A DNA stretch of 64,000 nt. It comes from Clostridium_AI sp964409685 (GTDB lineage Bacteria > Bacillota > Clostridia > Lachnospirales > Lachnospiraceae). The DNA lies in assembly GCA_964409685.1 (NCBI GenBank), contig CAYPEJ010000013.1:1-64000 (forward strand), in the 5' to 3' direction. This document shows, piece after piece, positions 8,623-16,223 of this stretch (its first letter is position 1; each line of letters begins with the position of its first letter). The position numbers and the translations under genes are program-made. The notes under the pieces were generated by a model. It was not told the DNA's origin and ran no database searches. It worked only from the letters and a program-made list of their open reading frames with translations.

Positions 8623-9373
8623 ACTTCTTTCCTCTCGTATTCCGTTTCATAAGCAATGCAATTACTAAACACCAAATAGCAATCCATATTACAGGCATTG
8701 CATTTGCTAGTATTCGCATAAACTCATCTGACCACATTACTTTACTAATCGAATAGTGTGTTTGATTTTCGAACACCTTTTTACTTACAAAATATGTACC
8801 TATACTGTTTGCATCAGCAGGATTAAATAAACCATAGCAAATAAAATTTCCCCCATTAAATACCATAAACAGCCCATACATAACGAGGGTTGCAGATAAT
8901 ACTTTTTTGAAAATTAATGCTAGTAATAATGCTAGTAATATAATATATATTACACTCACATTCACTTGATAAATGCACTCAAAAAACCACGATAAATCAC
9001 TTTTTCCATATAACACTTGTACCAATATAAAAAGAAGATTAATCAAAGGAAGAACTAGTAATGATACTGATGCCAACTTTATCAATAAAACTTGATACAA
9101 TGGATACCCAAGTTGTTCTATCCATGCATAAACACCATTTTGAAAATCTTTTGCAAAAACATTTACAAATACTACACCTAACACCAAGTAAGTAAACTGC
9201 GTATAGGAATTATATAAACTGAATAATAGGATTTCACTCTTATTCAACTCACTATAAAATACTTGATTCAATACTGCACCAAGTCCCCCAATCAAACAAA
9301 CCAATCCTATGCTCATCCATAGTACTTTACTCCTATGCAACCTCTTGATTTCTAAACTAAATAATCGCGCCAT
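8615..9373 (-). CDS. ABC transporter permease (EpeB/YydJ-like)
   Basis: A 252-residue integral membrane protein with about six hydrophobic segments and no soluble domain, typical of ABC-2 type permeases of peptide export or immunity systems. Its start overlaps the end of the ATPase gene by 17 bases and its end overlaps the radical SAM gene by 8 bases, so the three are translationally coupled. By analogy with B. subtilis YydIJ it would export the modified peptide or protect the producer. The sequence is too divergent to name from motifs alone. Confidence 0.75.
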   Translation of the reverse strand: MARLFSLEIKRLHRSKVLWMSIGLVCLIGGLGAVLNQVFYSELNKSEILLFSLYNSYTQFTYLVLGVVFVNVFAKDFQNGVYAWIEQLGYPLYQVLLIKLASVSLLVLPLINLLFILVQVLYGKSDLSWFFECIYQVNVSVIYIILLALLLALIFKKVLSATLVMYGLFMVFNGGNFICYGLFNPADANSIGTYFVSKKVFENQTHYSISKVMWSDEFMRILANAMPVIWIAIWCLVIALLMKRNTRGKKYD

Positions 9374-10049
9374 TCTTCACATCTCCATATAATGATTTTA
9401 TATATAAATTTAACATTTCTACTGTCATTTCACCTTCATAGTTTCGAATCTTCTTCGAATTTCTATCCATTACATACACATGTCCACCTAAATCTATTAC
9501 ATCATCTAGGTTATGGGATGTGCTAAAAATCGTAACACCATATTGCGAAGAAAGCTGTTTTACATTTTCTATAAAATAGTTCTTATTACGGTAGTCCAAA
9601 CCATTACACGCTTCATCTAGTATGAGAATTGATTTGTTTGTAGATAAAACTGAGAATATTTCTAACATTCTTTTTTGCCCTGTACTCAGTGTTTTTATTT
9701 TCTTCTCCTTGAAACCAATCATTATTTCATATAAAGCAGTATATCTTTCTCTCATATATTCCATTTTTTCTCTTCCCGTAAAACTAAGTATATCTTTCAC
9801 AAGCAATTCCTGTGGTAAAGATACATAATCTGAAATAATTGCTACATTCTTGCTGATTTCCTTCGGTACCTCGCCTTTAATTGGTGAAAGAGCTCCTGTT
9901 AATGTTTTATAAAGCGTGGATTTTCCACTTCCATTTTCTCCAATAATATTATGTATCTTCCCCAGTTCAACTACTAACTCTATATCTTCATACAATACAC
10001 ATGACTTACTATAGCCTAACGAAATGTCTAGTTCTATTTGATTACTCAT
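9357..10049 (-). CDS. ABC transporter ATP-binding protein (EpeA/YydI-like)
   Basis: A 230-residue single ATPase domain with Walker A GENGSGKST (37-45), a modified signature LSTGQ (121-125) in place of LSGGQ, and Walker B ILILDEA (141-147), followed by the switch histidine in STSHNLDD. It is the first gene of the operon, with an AGGAGGGAG ribosome site before the ATG. It would power the permease encoded next. In B. subtilis the peptide gene comes first and the ABC genes last; here the order is reversed. Confidence 0.9.
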   Translation of the reverse strand: MSNQIELDISLGYSKSCVLYEDIELVVELGKIHNIIGENGSGKSTLYKTLTGALSPIKGEVPKEISKNVAIISDYVSLPQELLVKDILSFTGREKMEYMRERYTALYEIMIGFKEKKIKTLSTGQKRMLEIFSVLSTNKSILILDEACNGLDYRNKNYFIENVKQLSSQYGVTIFSTSHNLDDVIDLGGHVYVMDRNSKKIRNYEGEMTVEMLNLYIKSLYGDVKNGAII

Positions 10050-10337
10050 ACTCCCTCCTAATTTTCATTTTCTAAAACTGTCTTTTCTATTGTATTACAA
10101 AAAAAAGAAAAAGTAAACCATAAGTTATTTTATTAATATTATTAATACTCGTGTAAAACATCACATTCTAATATGCAATATTTTATTTAAAGACTGCCTC
10201 TTTGAATTGATACTTTGTGATACTATTGAATAGACCATATTGAATCATAAGATTTGAATCAAGAGAAATCACATGATGATTTGATATCTTTATAATAGCA
10301 AGTAATATCATAATAGAAGTGCAATCATCAAAACTTT

Positions 10338-10347
10338 CTTAGCTAAG
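10338..10347. promoter_or_regulatory. Palindrome CTTAGCTAAG, candidate operator 1
   Basis: A perfect 10-base palindrome 5 bases upstream of the -35 box of the XRE gene. It resembles the two sites at 10409 and 10458 (pattern CTTR..YAAG), which suggests binding by the adjacent regulator. Confidence 0.45.
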
Positions 10348-10351
10348 ATAC

Positions 10352-10380
10352 TTGAACTATGTAAGAATATATGCTATACT
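10352..10380 (+). promoter_or_regulatory. SigmaA-type promoter of the XRE regulator gene
   Basis: TTGAAC, 17 bases, TATACT. The predicted start near 10387 gives a 5' leader of about 130 bases that contains two of the three palindromes. Confidence 0.75.
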
Positions 10381-10408
10381 ATGTTTGGCGACATAATTAC
10401 AAATAATT

Positions 10409-10471
10409 CTTGGTTAGTCAAGAAATCTTAGCTACTGCTATATATTATCATAGATTTCTTAACTAGTCAAG
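10409..10471. promoter_or_regulatory. Paired inverted repeats, candidate operators 2 and 3
   Basis: CTTGGTTAGTCAAG (10409-10422) and CTTAACTAGTCAAG (10458-10471) are both near-palindromes with CTT..AAG ends. In addition, TTAGTCAAGAAATCT (10414-10428) is an inverted copy, 13 of 15 bases, of AGATTTCTTAACTAG (10452-10466). The arrangement lies between the regulator promoter and its start codon, consistent with autoregulation. Confidence 0.5.
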
Positions 10472-10516
10472 TTTTATTTGCATGTGTAAATACCTACCTG
10501 AAAGTGAGGAAATCTT

Positions 10517-10954
10517 ATGTATGAACGTTTTCAACTCCTTTTAGATAAAAGGGGGATTTCAGCATATAAAGTTGCACAAGACACGAATATCGCCACTGCA
10601 ACTCTTTCGCAGTGGAAAAATGGTCAATCTACTCCCAAACTAGAAAAAATGCAACGAATTGCTAATTATTTCGGTGTCACATTAGAATGGCTTCTTGGAA
10701 CTAGTGATTCTACGACTCACTACGATATTGCGATTCATCCAGAATCAATCCCTAATGAAATCACGAATATATCCGCTAAGAATATGGAATATCTACCTAT
10801 ATATATTCAAAATATAACAGATATTCTTCGTAGTTCTTCTAGCATTCTAGTAAACAATAAAATTCTTGATAATTCAACCAAAGAGTTGCTTATACTTAAT
10901 TTAGAATGTGTTCAAAAAAATATCGTGAAACTATTTGAAATGAATCAAAAATAG
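10517..10954 (+). CDS. XRE-family transcriptional regulator
   Basis: A 145-residue protein with an N-terminal helix-turn-helix at about residues 7-60 (KVAQDTNIATATLSQWKNG, then TPKLEKMQRIANYFGVTLEWLL), of the Cro/CI type. Residues 70-145 form no recognised domain. It is divergent from the peptide operon, with 467 bases between them that hold three related palindromes. That makes it the likely local regulator. A GTGAGGA site precedes the ATG. A hairpin overlapping the stop codon ends the transcript. Confidence 0.9.
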   Translation: MYERFQLLLDKRGISAYKVAQDTNIATATLSQWKNGQSTPKLEKMQRIANYFGVTLEWLLGTSDSTTHYDIAIHPESIPNEITNISAKNMEYLPIYIQNITDILRSSSSILVNNKILDNSTKELLILNLECVQKNIVKLFEMNQK

Positions 10955-10984
10955 GAGTAGTCAGCCCAAGCCAACTACTCCTAT
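10951..10984 (+). terminator. Terminator hairpin at the end of the XRE gene
   Basis: ATAGGAGTAGT (10951-10961) and ACTACTCCTAT (10974-10984) form an 11-base perfect stem that overlaps the stop codon. The following tract (TCTCTCTT) is T-rich but not a pure run. Confidence 0.6.
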
Positions 10985-11029
10985 TCTCTCTTGTACTATA
11001 ATATAACACTTCTATCTCTATAATACGCT

Positions 11030-11539
11030 TTACACAACAACTTCACGTACTACTGGAATCAACTTCTTACTAAGCACGTAAGTTACTACAATCTGCACAA
11101 CTGACATTACAATTGTCTGATAAATACGTGTGGCAAACAATGGCCAGAATGGACTACCATATAGTATAGAAATCCATAACGTATTTAAACCTAAACTTCC
11201 CACTATCTGCACTAATAGCACAGAAATTACAATATTCACAAATGTCGGTTTTTTCTTTAAGAAAAATGCAAAAATCACACCATTTAAGAATGCTGTAATC
11301 GTAAATCCTGGAAAGTATGGTCCTACTGGAAATAGTATAGCACCAATTATATCACCGATAGCACCTACTAATCCTGCATACACTCCACCAAATATCATAG
11401 CTGTTAAAACAATTGGAACAAAACTGAATCCGATCTTTAGATTCCACGTATGGATAGATAAGAATCTTGATAAAATAATCTCGATAGCGACTAATGCGCC
11501 TATGATAGTATAAGACTTTACTGTTAGCTTTTGATTCAT
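11030..11539 (-). CDS. folT: Folate-specific ECF transporter S component
   Basis: FolT is the membrane subunit that captures folate and works with the shared energy-coupling EcfAA'T module, which is not in this window. The 169-residue protein is almost wholly hydrophobic, with about six helices and the S-component features LSIHTWNLKIGFSFVPIVL and GAIGDIIGAILFPVGPYFPGFT. The folate assignment rests mainly on the tetrahydrofolate riboswitch directly upstream. An AAAGGAGG site 8 bases before the ATG fixes the start. It appears to be a single-gene unit. Confidence 0.92.
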   Translation of the reverse strand: MNQKLTVKSYTIIGALVAIEIILSRFLSIHTWNLKIGFSFVPIVLTAMIFGGVYAGLVGAIGDIIGAILFPVGPYFPGFTITAFLNGVIFAFFLKKKPTFVNIVISVLLVQIVGSLGLNTLWISILYGSPFWPLFATRIYQTIVMSVVQIVVTYVLSKKLIPVVREVVV

Positions 11540-11545
11540 ACATCA

Positions 11546-11604
11546 TGCCTCCTTTCTTCACCTAGTCTGTCGAGCAATATTGCTACAACCAGGAGGCTGA
11601 CCTC
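11546..11604 (-). promoter_or_regulatory. folT expression platform
   Basis: Between the riboswitch and the ribosome site, TGCTAC and GTAGCA bracket an AGAGG / CCTCC pairing that forms a long hairpin, followed by the true AAAGGAGG site. It is the likely switching element, but whether it controls translation or termination cannot be read by eye. Confidence 0.4.
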
Positions 11605-11611
11605 TTATTAT

Positions 11612-11714
11612 GTAGCAGCGGGATGCGGAATGAATATCGCAAGGTTACCTTTTCGTTCATGTGACAACTCCCTGTTCACATGACACTTAACGCACTCACT
11701 CCTACTCTGCGTCC
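11612..11714 (-). ncRNA. Tetrahydrofolate (THF) riboswitch
   Basis: Read on the minus strand the segment has the conserved THF aptamer blocks in order: GCGTTAAGTGT, GTGAACAGGGAGTTGTCAC, GAACGAAAAGGTAACC, TGCG, and ATTCATTCCGCATCCCGCT. The arms pair as in the folT motif. It lies about 75 bases upstream of folT and just after a strong promoter. It would lower folT expression when reduced folate is plentiful. Confidence 0.93.
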
Positions 11715-11731
11715 TTTCTTTCGACGTCAAT

Positions 11732-11760
11732 ATTCTAGCATATTTTATATATATTGACAA
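11732..11760 (-). promoter_or_regulatory. SigmaA-type promoter for folT
   Basis: On the minus strand: TTGTCA, 17 bases, TAGAAT. The predicted start near 11725 is just before the riboswitch. Confidence 0.8.
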
Positions 11761-11849
11761 CCTAAAATATTAGAAGCTAGTTATAAATTATACTTATAAA
11801 TGAAAGGATACTACATGACGATATGCTGCAATATCGGTTTCAATATAAC

Positions 11850-12725
11850 TCACTTTTGAGTTTCTTCAATAAATTTCTGTCGATACAATGCAGGAGTCGT
11901 GTTAAAATGCTTTTTAAATATCCGATAAAAATAGGTACGGTCATCAAAACCACATAAGTATACAATCTGATCAATACAGATATTTGTTGTTAGAATCAGC
12001 TTACGCGCTAAAAGCATTCGACTTTCAATTATATATTCAAATGGTGTAGAACCTGTTATTTCTTTAAATGTCTTACTATAATAATTTTTACTAAAACCAC
12101 ACTGTAATGCAAGTTCCTCTAATGATAAATGTTTTTCTAGATTATTGTCTATGTATTTTTTACTTTCAACAATTTTTTCATAGTGCCGTAGTATATTCCC
12201 TCGATTTCTTAGCGCCTCACCATTTTTCAACTCATCATCAATGATAGTAAATATTTTATGCATTAATAATTTCATTCTATTCATATGAGTTTCCCTATTT
12301 TCTTGAAACAAATGTGTAATCTCCAAAAACAATGGCTCTAATTCTTCATATCGCTTTGTATGATATAAATCTGGATATGAATCAAAAAAACCGTAGTCCT
12401 CAAGCTTTGTATTTTCATCTGTTATCCAATAGGGAATTGTGGTATGGTATAACCGTTTCCTTTTCTCTTCCTGAATAGGATCAAAGGCAATCCCCTGTGC
12501 ATAATATCCTGCAATTCCTTGTGTTTCTACTCCTGGTTTCCGAAAATATATATCCCCCCGAACAGTCTTATAATGTTTTCCCTCTGTTGTCATCTTTCCT
12601 GCACCACCTGTAATTAATTCAAGCTCATAAAACCTTGTAACCCTCTTATGATAAGGCATACCTGGTGGCCAAAATATAGTATCTGCTGTAGTATCTGTAA
12701 CATCAATAATAATTGGATTCATCAT
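11850..12725 (-). CDS. AraC-family transcriptional regulator
   Basis: A 291-residue two-domain regulator. The N-terminal half is a cupin-like ligand domain (RFYELELITGGAGKMTTEGKHY, YFRKPGVETQGI). The C-terminal 100 residues carry two helix-turn-helix units (HLSLEELALQCGFSKNYYSKTFKEITGSTPFEYI, then CIDQIVYLCGFDDRTYFYRIFKKHFNTTPALYRQKF). This layout is typical of regulators of sugar use. The effector and targets are unknown; no obvious target operon adjoins it. An AGGGGGAG site supports an ATG start at 12725 over the upstream TTG. Confidence 0.92.
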   Translation of the reverse strand: MMNPIIIDVTDTTADTIFWPPGMPYHKRVTRFYELELITGGAGKMTTEGKHYKTVRGDIYFRKPGVETQGIAGYYAQGIAFDPIQEEKRKRLYHTTIPYWITDENTKLEDYGFFDSYPDLYHTKRYEELEPLFLEITHLFQENRETHMNRMKLLMHKIFTIIDDELKNGEALRNRGNILRHYEKIVESKKYIDNNLEKHLSLEELALQCGFSKNYYSKTFKEITGSTPFEYIIESRMLLARKLILTTNICIDQIVYLCGFDDRTYFYRIFKKHFNTTPALYRQKFIEETQK

Positions 12726-12851
12726 CAAGTTCTCCCCCTATCTGTTGTTCCTTTATCTGTTTATTTTTGTTCTAGTATATTACATAAACTTATAACATAT
12801 TGTATCACTTTCCTATTTGTATTACATGTATTTATATTACATGTTCTAAAG

Positions 12852-12897
12852 AAAAAAGACACTATAAATGCGTATAATTGCACTTATAATGTCTTTT
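12852..12897 (-). terminator. Terminator after glnN
   Basis: AAAAAAGACACTATAAATGC (12852-12871) pairs with GCACTTATAATGTCTTTT (12880-12897), with a few mismatches. Both outer arms supply T runs. It lies about 75 bases past the glnN stop. Confidence 0.7.
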
Positions 12898-12972
12898 CCT
12901 GTTTTTATTTGAGCAAACCTAATTACCTAGATAACATGCTATCCTATTTTAGCCAAATAACTATGGTCTTTC

Positions 12973-15084
12973 TTATACTTCAAATAATAAATCTCCATAG
13001 CATGGTACTGGCCAATAAGTTTTATCTACAAGCATTTCTAACTCATCGATTGGAGCTCTTAAATCTTCCATTGCTTTAATAACAACGTCTTTGTAGTAAT
13101 TTGCTTGCACACTTACCTCTTTTTCTAAAGCTGCTTTTATTGTTACTTCTTCTAGATGAATTAATGCTTTCTTTGCAGCAACTAATAAATCAGAAGATTC
13201 TTTTAACAATTCTACTTGTACGCTACAATCAATATCTGGGCATGCTGCCTTTACACTATTGATAGAATCGCCAAGACTTGTGATATATTTAATAATAGAT
13301 GGAATATACTTTTTATTTGCCATCTCAATCATTGTTTTTGCTTCAATATTAATTGCTTTCGAATATGCTTCAAAATGAATCTCAGCACGAGCTTCTAATT
13401 CTCCCTTAGATAATACGCTATGTTTTGTGAACAATTTAATTGTCTTATCTGTTACTAACTCTGGAATGGAATCTACTACTGTTCTATAATTTGGAAGTCC
13501 ACGTCTTGCAGCTTCTTCAACCCATTCTTGTGAATAACCATTTCCATTGAAGATTACTCTTTGATGTTCAGATAGAGTTCTCTTAATTAAATCATGTACT
13601 GCTGCATCAAAATCATCTGCTTTTTCTAATTCATCAGCCATATCGCCCAATACATCTGCAACAATTACATTTAATACAGTATTGGCATCTGCAATGGACA
13701 TAGAAGAACCAACACTACGGAATTCAAATTTATTTCCTGTAAAGGCAAATGGAGATGTACGGTTACGGTCTGTGGCATCTTTCTTTAATTCTGGTAATGT
13801 GTGAACACCAATGTTTAGTTTACCACCTTGTTTACTAGAAGTAGCTTCTCCTGTTTCAATTAACTGAGATACTACATCTTCAAGCTGTTCTCCTAAGAAA
13901 ATAGAAATAATAGCTGGAGGTGCTTCCTGTGCTCCAAGTCTGTGATCATTTCCTGCATTAGAAGCAGATAATCTTAATAATCCCGCATGTTCATCAACGG
14001 CCTTAATAACCGCAGATAAAAATAGTAAGAACTGTACATTTTCATGTGGTGTCTTTCCTGGATCTAATAAGTTTTTACCTGTGTCTGTTACAAGAGACCA
14101 GTTATCATGTTTACCAGAACCATTTACACCCTTGAAAGGTTTTTCATGTAATAAACACTCTAAGTTATGACGTTTTGCAACTTTTTTCATCACTTCCATA
14201 ACTAATTGATTGTGATCTGTTGCGATATTTGCAGTTGAAAAGACAGGAGCCATTTCATGTTGGGCTGGCGCAACTTCATTATGTTGTGTTTTGGAAAGGA
14301 CACCTAGTTTCCATAATTCTATGTTAAGCTCTTTCATGAAAGCTGCAATTCTTTCTTTTAATGTTCCAAAATAGTGATCATCTAATTCTTGTCCTTTTGG
14401 AGGCATAGCACCAAATAGAGTACGACCAGTGAAGATTAAATCTTCTCTTTTTAAATATTTATCTCTATCTACTAAGAAATATTCTTGTTCAGCACCTACA
14501 GAGCAAGATACCTTTTTTACGTTGTCATGACCAAACATTTTTAGTACACGAATGGCTTGTTCTGAGATTGCTTCCATTGATCGAAGTAATGGTGTCTTTT
14601 TGTCCAATGCTTCTCCTGTATAAGAACAAAATGCAGTTGGAATACATAATGTTACACCTGCTGCATCTTCCTTTAAAAATGCTGGTGATGTACAATCCCA
14701 AGCTGTGTAACCTCTTGCTTCAAATGTTGCTCGAATTCCACCTGAAGGGAATGAAGATGCATCTGGTTCACCCTTTACTAGCTCTTTACCAGAGAATTCC
14801 ATGATTACGCCACCATCTTTTGTTGGTGAAATAAAAGAATCATGTTTTTCAGCGGTAACACCTGTCATAGGCTGAAACCAGTGTGTAAAATGTGTTGCTC
14901 CTCTTTCAAGTGCCCACTCTTTCATGGCATGTGCCACTGCTGCTGCGATATCCAAATCTAACTCTTCGTCATTTTCAATCGTTTTCTTCAACTTTGCATA
15001 AACTGGTTTTGGTAATCTCTCTCTCATGACAGCGTCGTTAAATACATCAACTGCAAAAACTTGTTCAATTACATTCTTTTCCAT
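12973..15084 (-). CDS. glnN: Glutamine synthetase, type III
   Basis: It joins ammonia to glutamate using ATP. The 703-residue length is that of GSIII, against about 450 for GSI. Visible family features are QEYFLVDRDKY near the metal site, KPFKGVNGSGKHDNWS, and HRLGAQEAPPAIISIFLG, plus NRTSPFAFTGNKFEFRSVGSS. A GGAAGGA site precedes the ATG. The gene is alone, between the AraC regulator and mscS. No GlnR-type site was clear in the upstream 110 bases. Confidence 0.96.
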   Translation of the reverse strand: MEKNVIEQVFAVDVFNDAVMRERLPKPVYAKLKKTIENDEELDLDIAAAVAHAMKEWALERGATHFTHWFQPMTGVTAEKHDSFISPTKDGGVIMEFSGKELVKGEPDASSFPSGGIRATFEARGYTAWDCTSPAFLKEDAAGVTLCIPTAFCSYTGEALDKKTPLLRSMEAISEQAIRVLKMFGHDNVKKVSCSVGAEQEYFLVDRDKYLKREDLIFTGRTLFGAMPPKGQELDDHYFGTLKERIAAFMKELNIELWKLGVLSKTQHNEVAPAQHEMAPVFSTANIATDHNQLVMEVMKKVAKRHNLECLLHEKPFKGVNGSGKHDNWSLVTDTGKNLLDPGKTPHENVQFLLFLSAVIKAVDEHAGLLRLSASNAGNDHRLGAQEAPPAIISIFLGEQLEDVVSQLIETGEATSSKQGGKLNIGVHTLPELKKDATDRNRTSPFAFTGNKFEFRSVGSSMSIADANTVLNVIVADVLGDMADELEKADDFDAAVHDLIKRTLSEHQRVIFNGNGYSQEWVEEAARRGLPNYRTVVDSIPELVTDKTIKLFTKHSVLSKGELEARAEIHFEAYSKAINIEAKTMIEMANKKYIPSIIKYITSLGDSINSVKAACPDIDCSVQVELLKESSDLLVAAKKALIHLEEVTIKAALEKEVSVQANYYKDVVIKAMEDLRAPIDELEMLVDKTYWPVPCYGDLLFEV

Positions 15085-15195
15085 AATACAAATCCATCCT
15101 TCCTTAGATATTCTATGCTGTTCTTCGTTCTTAATAGAACATTTTATTGTATTACATTACTATATTAGCACAAAAAAGTGATTCTCATTAAACGG

Positions 15196-15228
15196 AAAAA
15201 GGTGTCCTCAGATACTGAGAACACCTTT
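15196..15228 (-). terminator. Terminator after mscS
   Basis: AAAGGTGT-C-CTCA..CTGAG-A-ACACCTTT hairpin, followed on the minus strand by TTTTT. It separates mscS from glnN. Confidence 0.85.
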
Positions 15229-15347
15229 GCCCTGAACGAATTAATTTCGCTGTAATTAAGATAACATGTTTTTTCGAAAAAATAAAGCCCTTTTTTCAAT
15301 TTTTCATAGTTTTTTTTGAAAAATATTCTTATTACTTAGAAATATCT

Positions 15348-16178
15348 CTACTTTATAAGATTTACATCTAAGTGGTTATAAGGTATCGTTATATTTTCTT
15401 CATTAAATGCTTCCAAAATTTGTTCCATCAATTCACATTTTAATTTGAAATAATGATCGGTTTGCACCCAAACACGTAGTCCCATCTGAATTGCACTTGC
15501 TTCAAAACTATTTACATAAACGTCAATGACATAATCTTCTTGTAATGCTAATTCATGACGGCTTGCAACACGATAAAGCACTTCCTTCACATGTTTTATA
15601 TTCTCAGAGTAATCTACATCGATTAGTAAATCTAATCGTCTCACTTCTTCATTTGTCACGTTGGTTATTTCCGCATTAGACATAGTACCATTTGGAATTA
15701 CTACAAAACGATTGTCTATGGTTAATAATTTTGTATAGAAAATATCTATATCGGTTACTTTTCCTTCAAATCCCTGCACGATAATATAGTCACCCATGCG
15801 GAATGGTTTTAATATTAGAATTAATACACCACCTGCAAAGTTTGCTAAACTCCCCTGCAACGCAAGACCAATTGCAACCCCAGCTGAACCAAGTAATGCA
15901 ATAAATGAACTTGTTGGGATTCCAAGTTCACCTACTACGGAAATGAATAGAATTCCATACAATACAATCTTACTAATGGACATTAAAAATTTTGCAACAC
16001 CTTCGTCCATACTGGAACGATCAAAAAATTTATTTAACACTTTTAAGATCCATTTTGCAATCTTCTTACCTATGAAATAAATAAGAAATGCAATAATAAG
16101 AGATTTTACAATCCCAATTCCCCAATCCGTAATGTCACTAATTAATTGATCAAATAATTGCACTTGTGTCATGTTCAT
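15348..16178 (-). CDS. mscS: Small-conductance mechanosensitive ion channel
   Basis: A membrane channel that opens under tension to release solutes during osmotic downshift. The 276-residue protein has three predicted transmembrane helices. The third holds the pore pattern of Gly/Ala packing (ALLGSAGVAIGLALQGSLANFAGGVLILILKPFRMGDYI), followed by the cytoplasmic beta domain (VTDIDIFYTKLLTIDNRFVVIPNGTMSNAEITN). Length matches MscS (about 286). It starts 45 bases after glgB and is probably the last gene of that operon, ended by its own terminator. Confidence 0.93.
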   Translation of the reverse strand: MNMTQVQLFDQLISDITDWGIGIVKSLIIAFLIYFIGKKIAKWILKVLNKFFDRSSMDEGVAKFLMSISKIVLYGILFISVVGELGIPTSSFIALLGSAGVAIGLALQGSLANFAGGVLILILKPFRMGDYIIVQGFEGKVTDIDIFYTKLLTIDNRFVVIPNGTMSNAEITNVTNEEVRRLDLLIDVDYSENIKHVKEVLYRVASRHELALQEDYVIDVYVNSFEASAIQMGLRVWVQTDHYFKLKCELMEQILEAFNEENITIPYNHLDVNLIK

Positions 16179-16223
16179 ACCAGCGAATTATCCTTCCTTT
16201 CATATAGCTTCTTGGAAAGAATA

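Noticed and set aside
10050..10337. A second precursor peptide upstream of the ABC genes, as in B. subtilis
   Set aside because: I checked minus-strand frames in this stretch; none has both a ribosome site and a plausible length.
11352..11561. 69-codon frame starting at the folT ribosome site
   Set aside because: It overlaps folT in another frame; the riboswitch and FolT hydrophobic pattern support folT alone.
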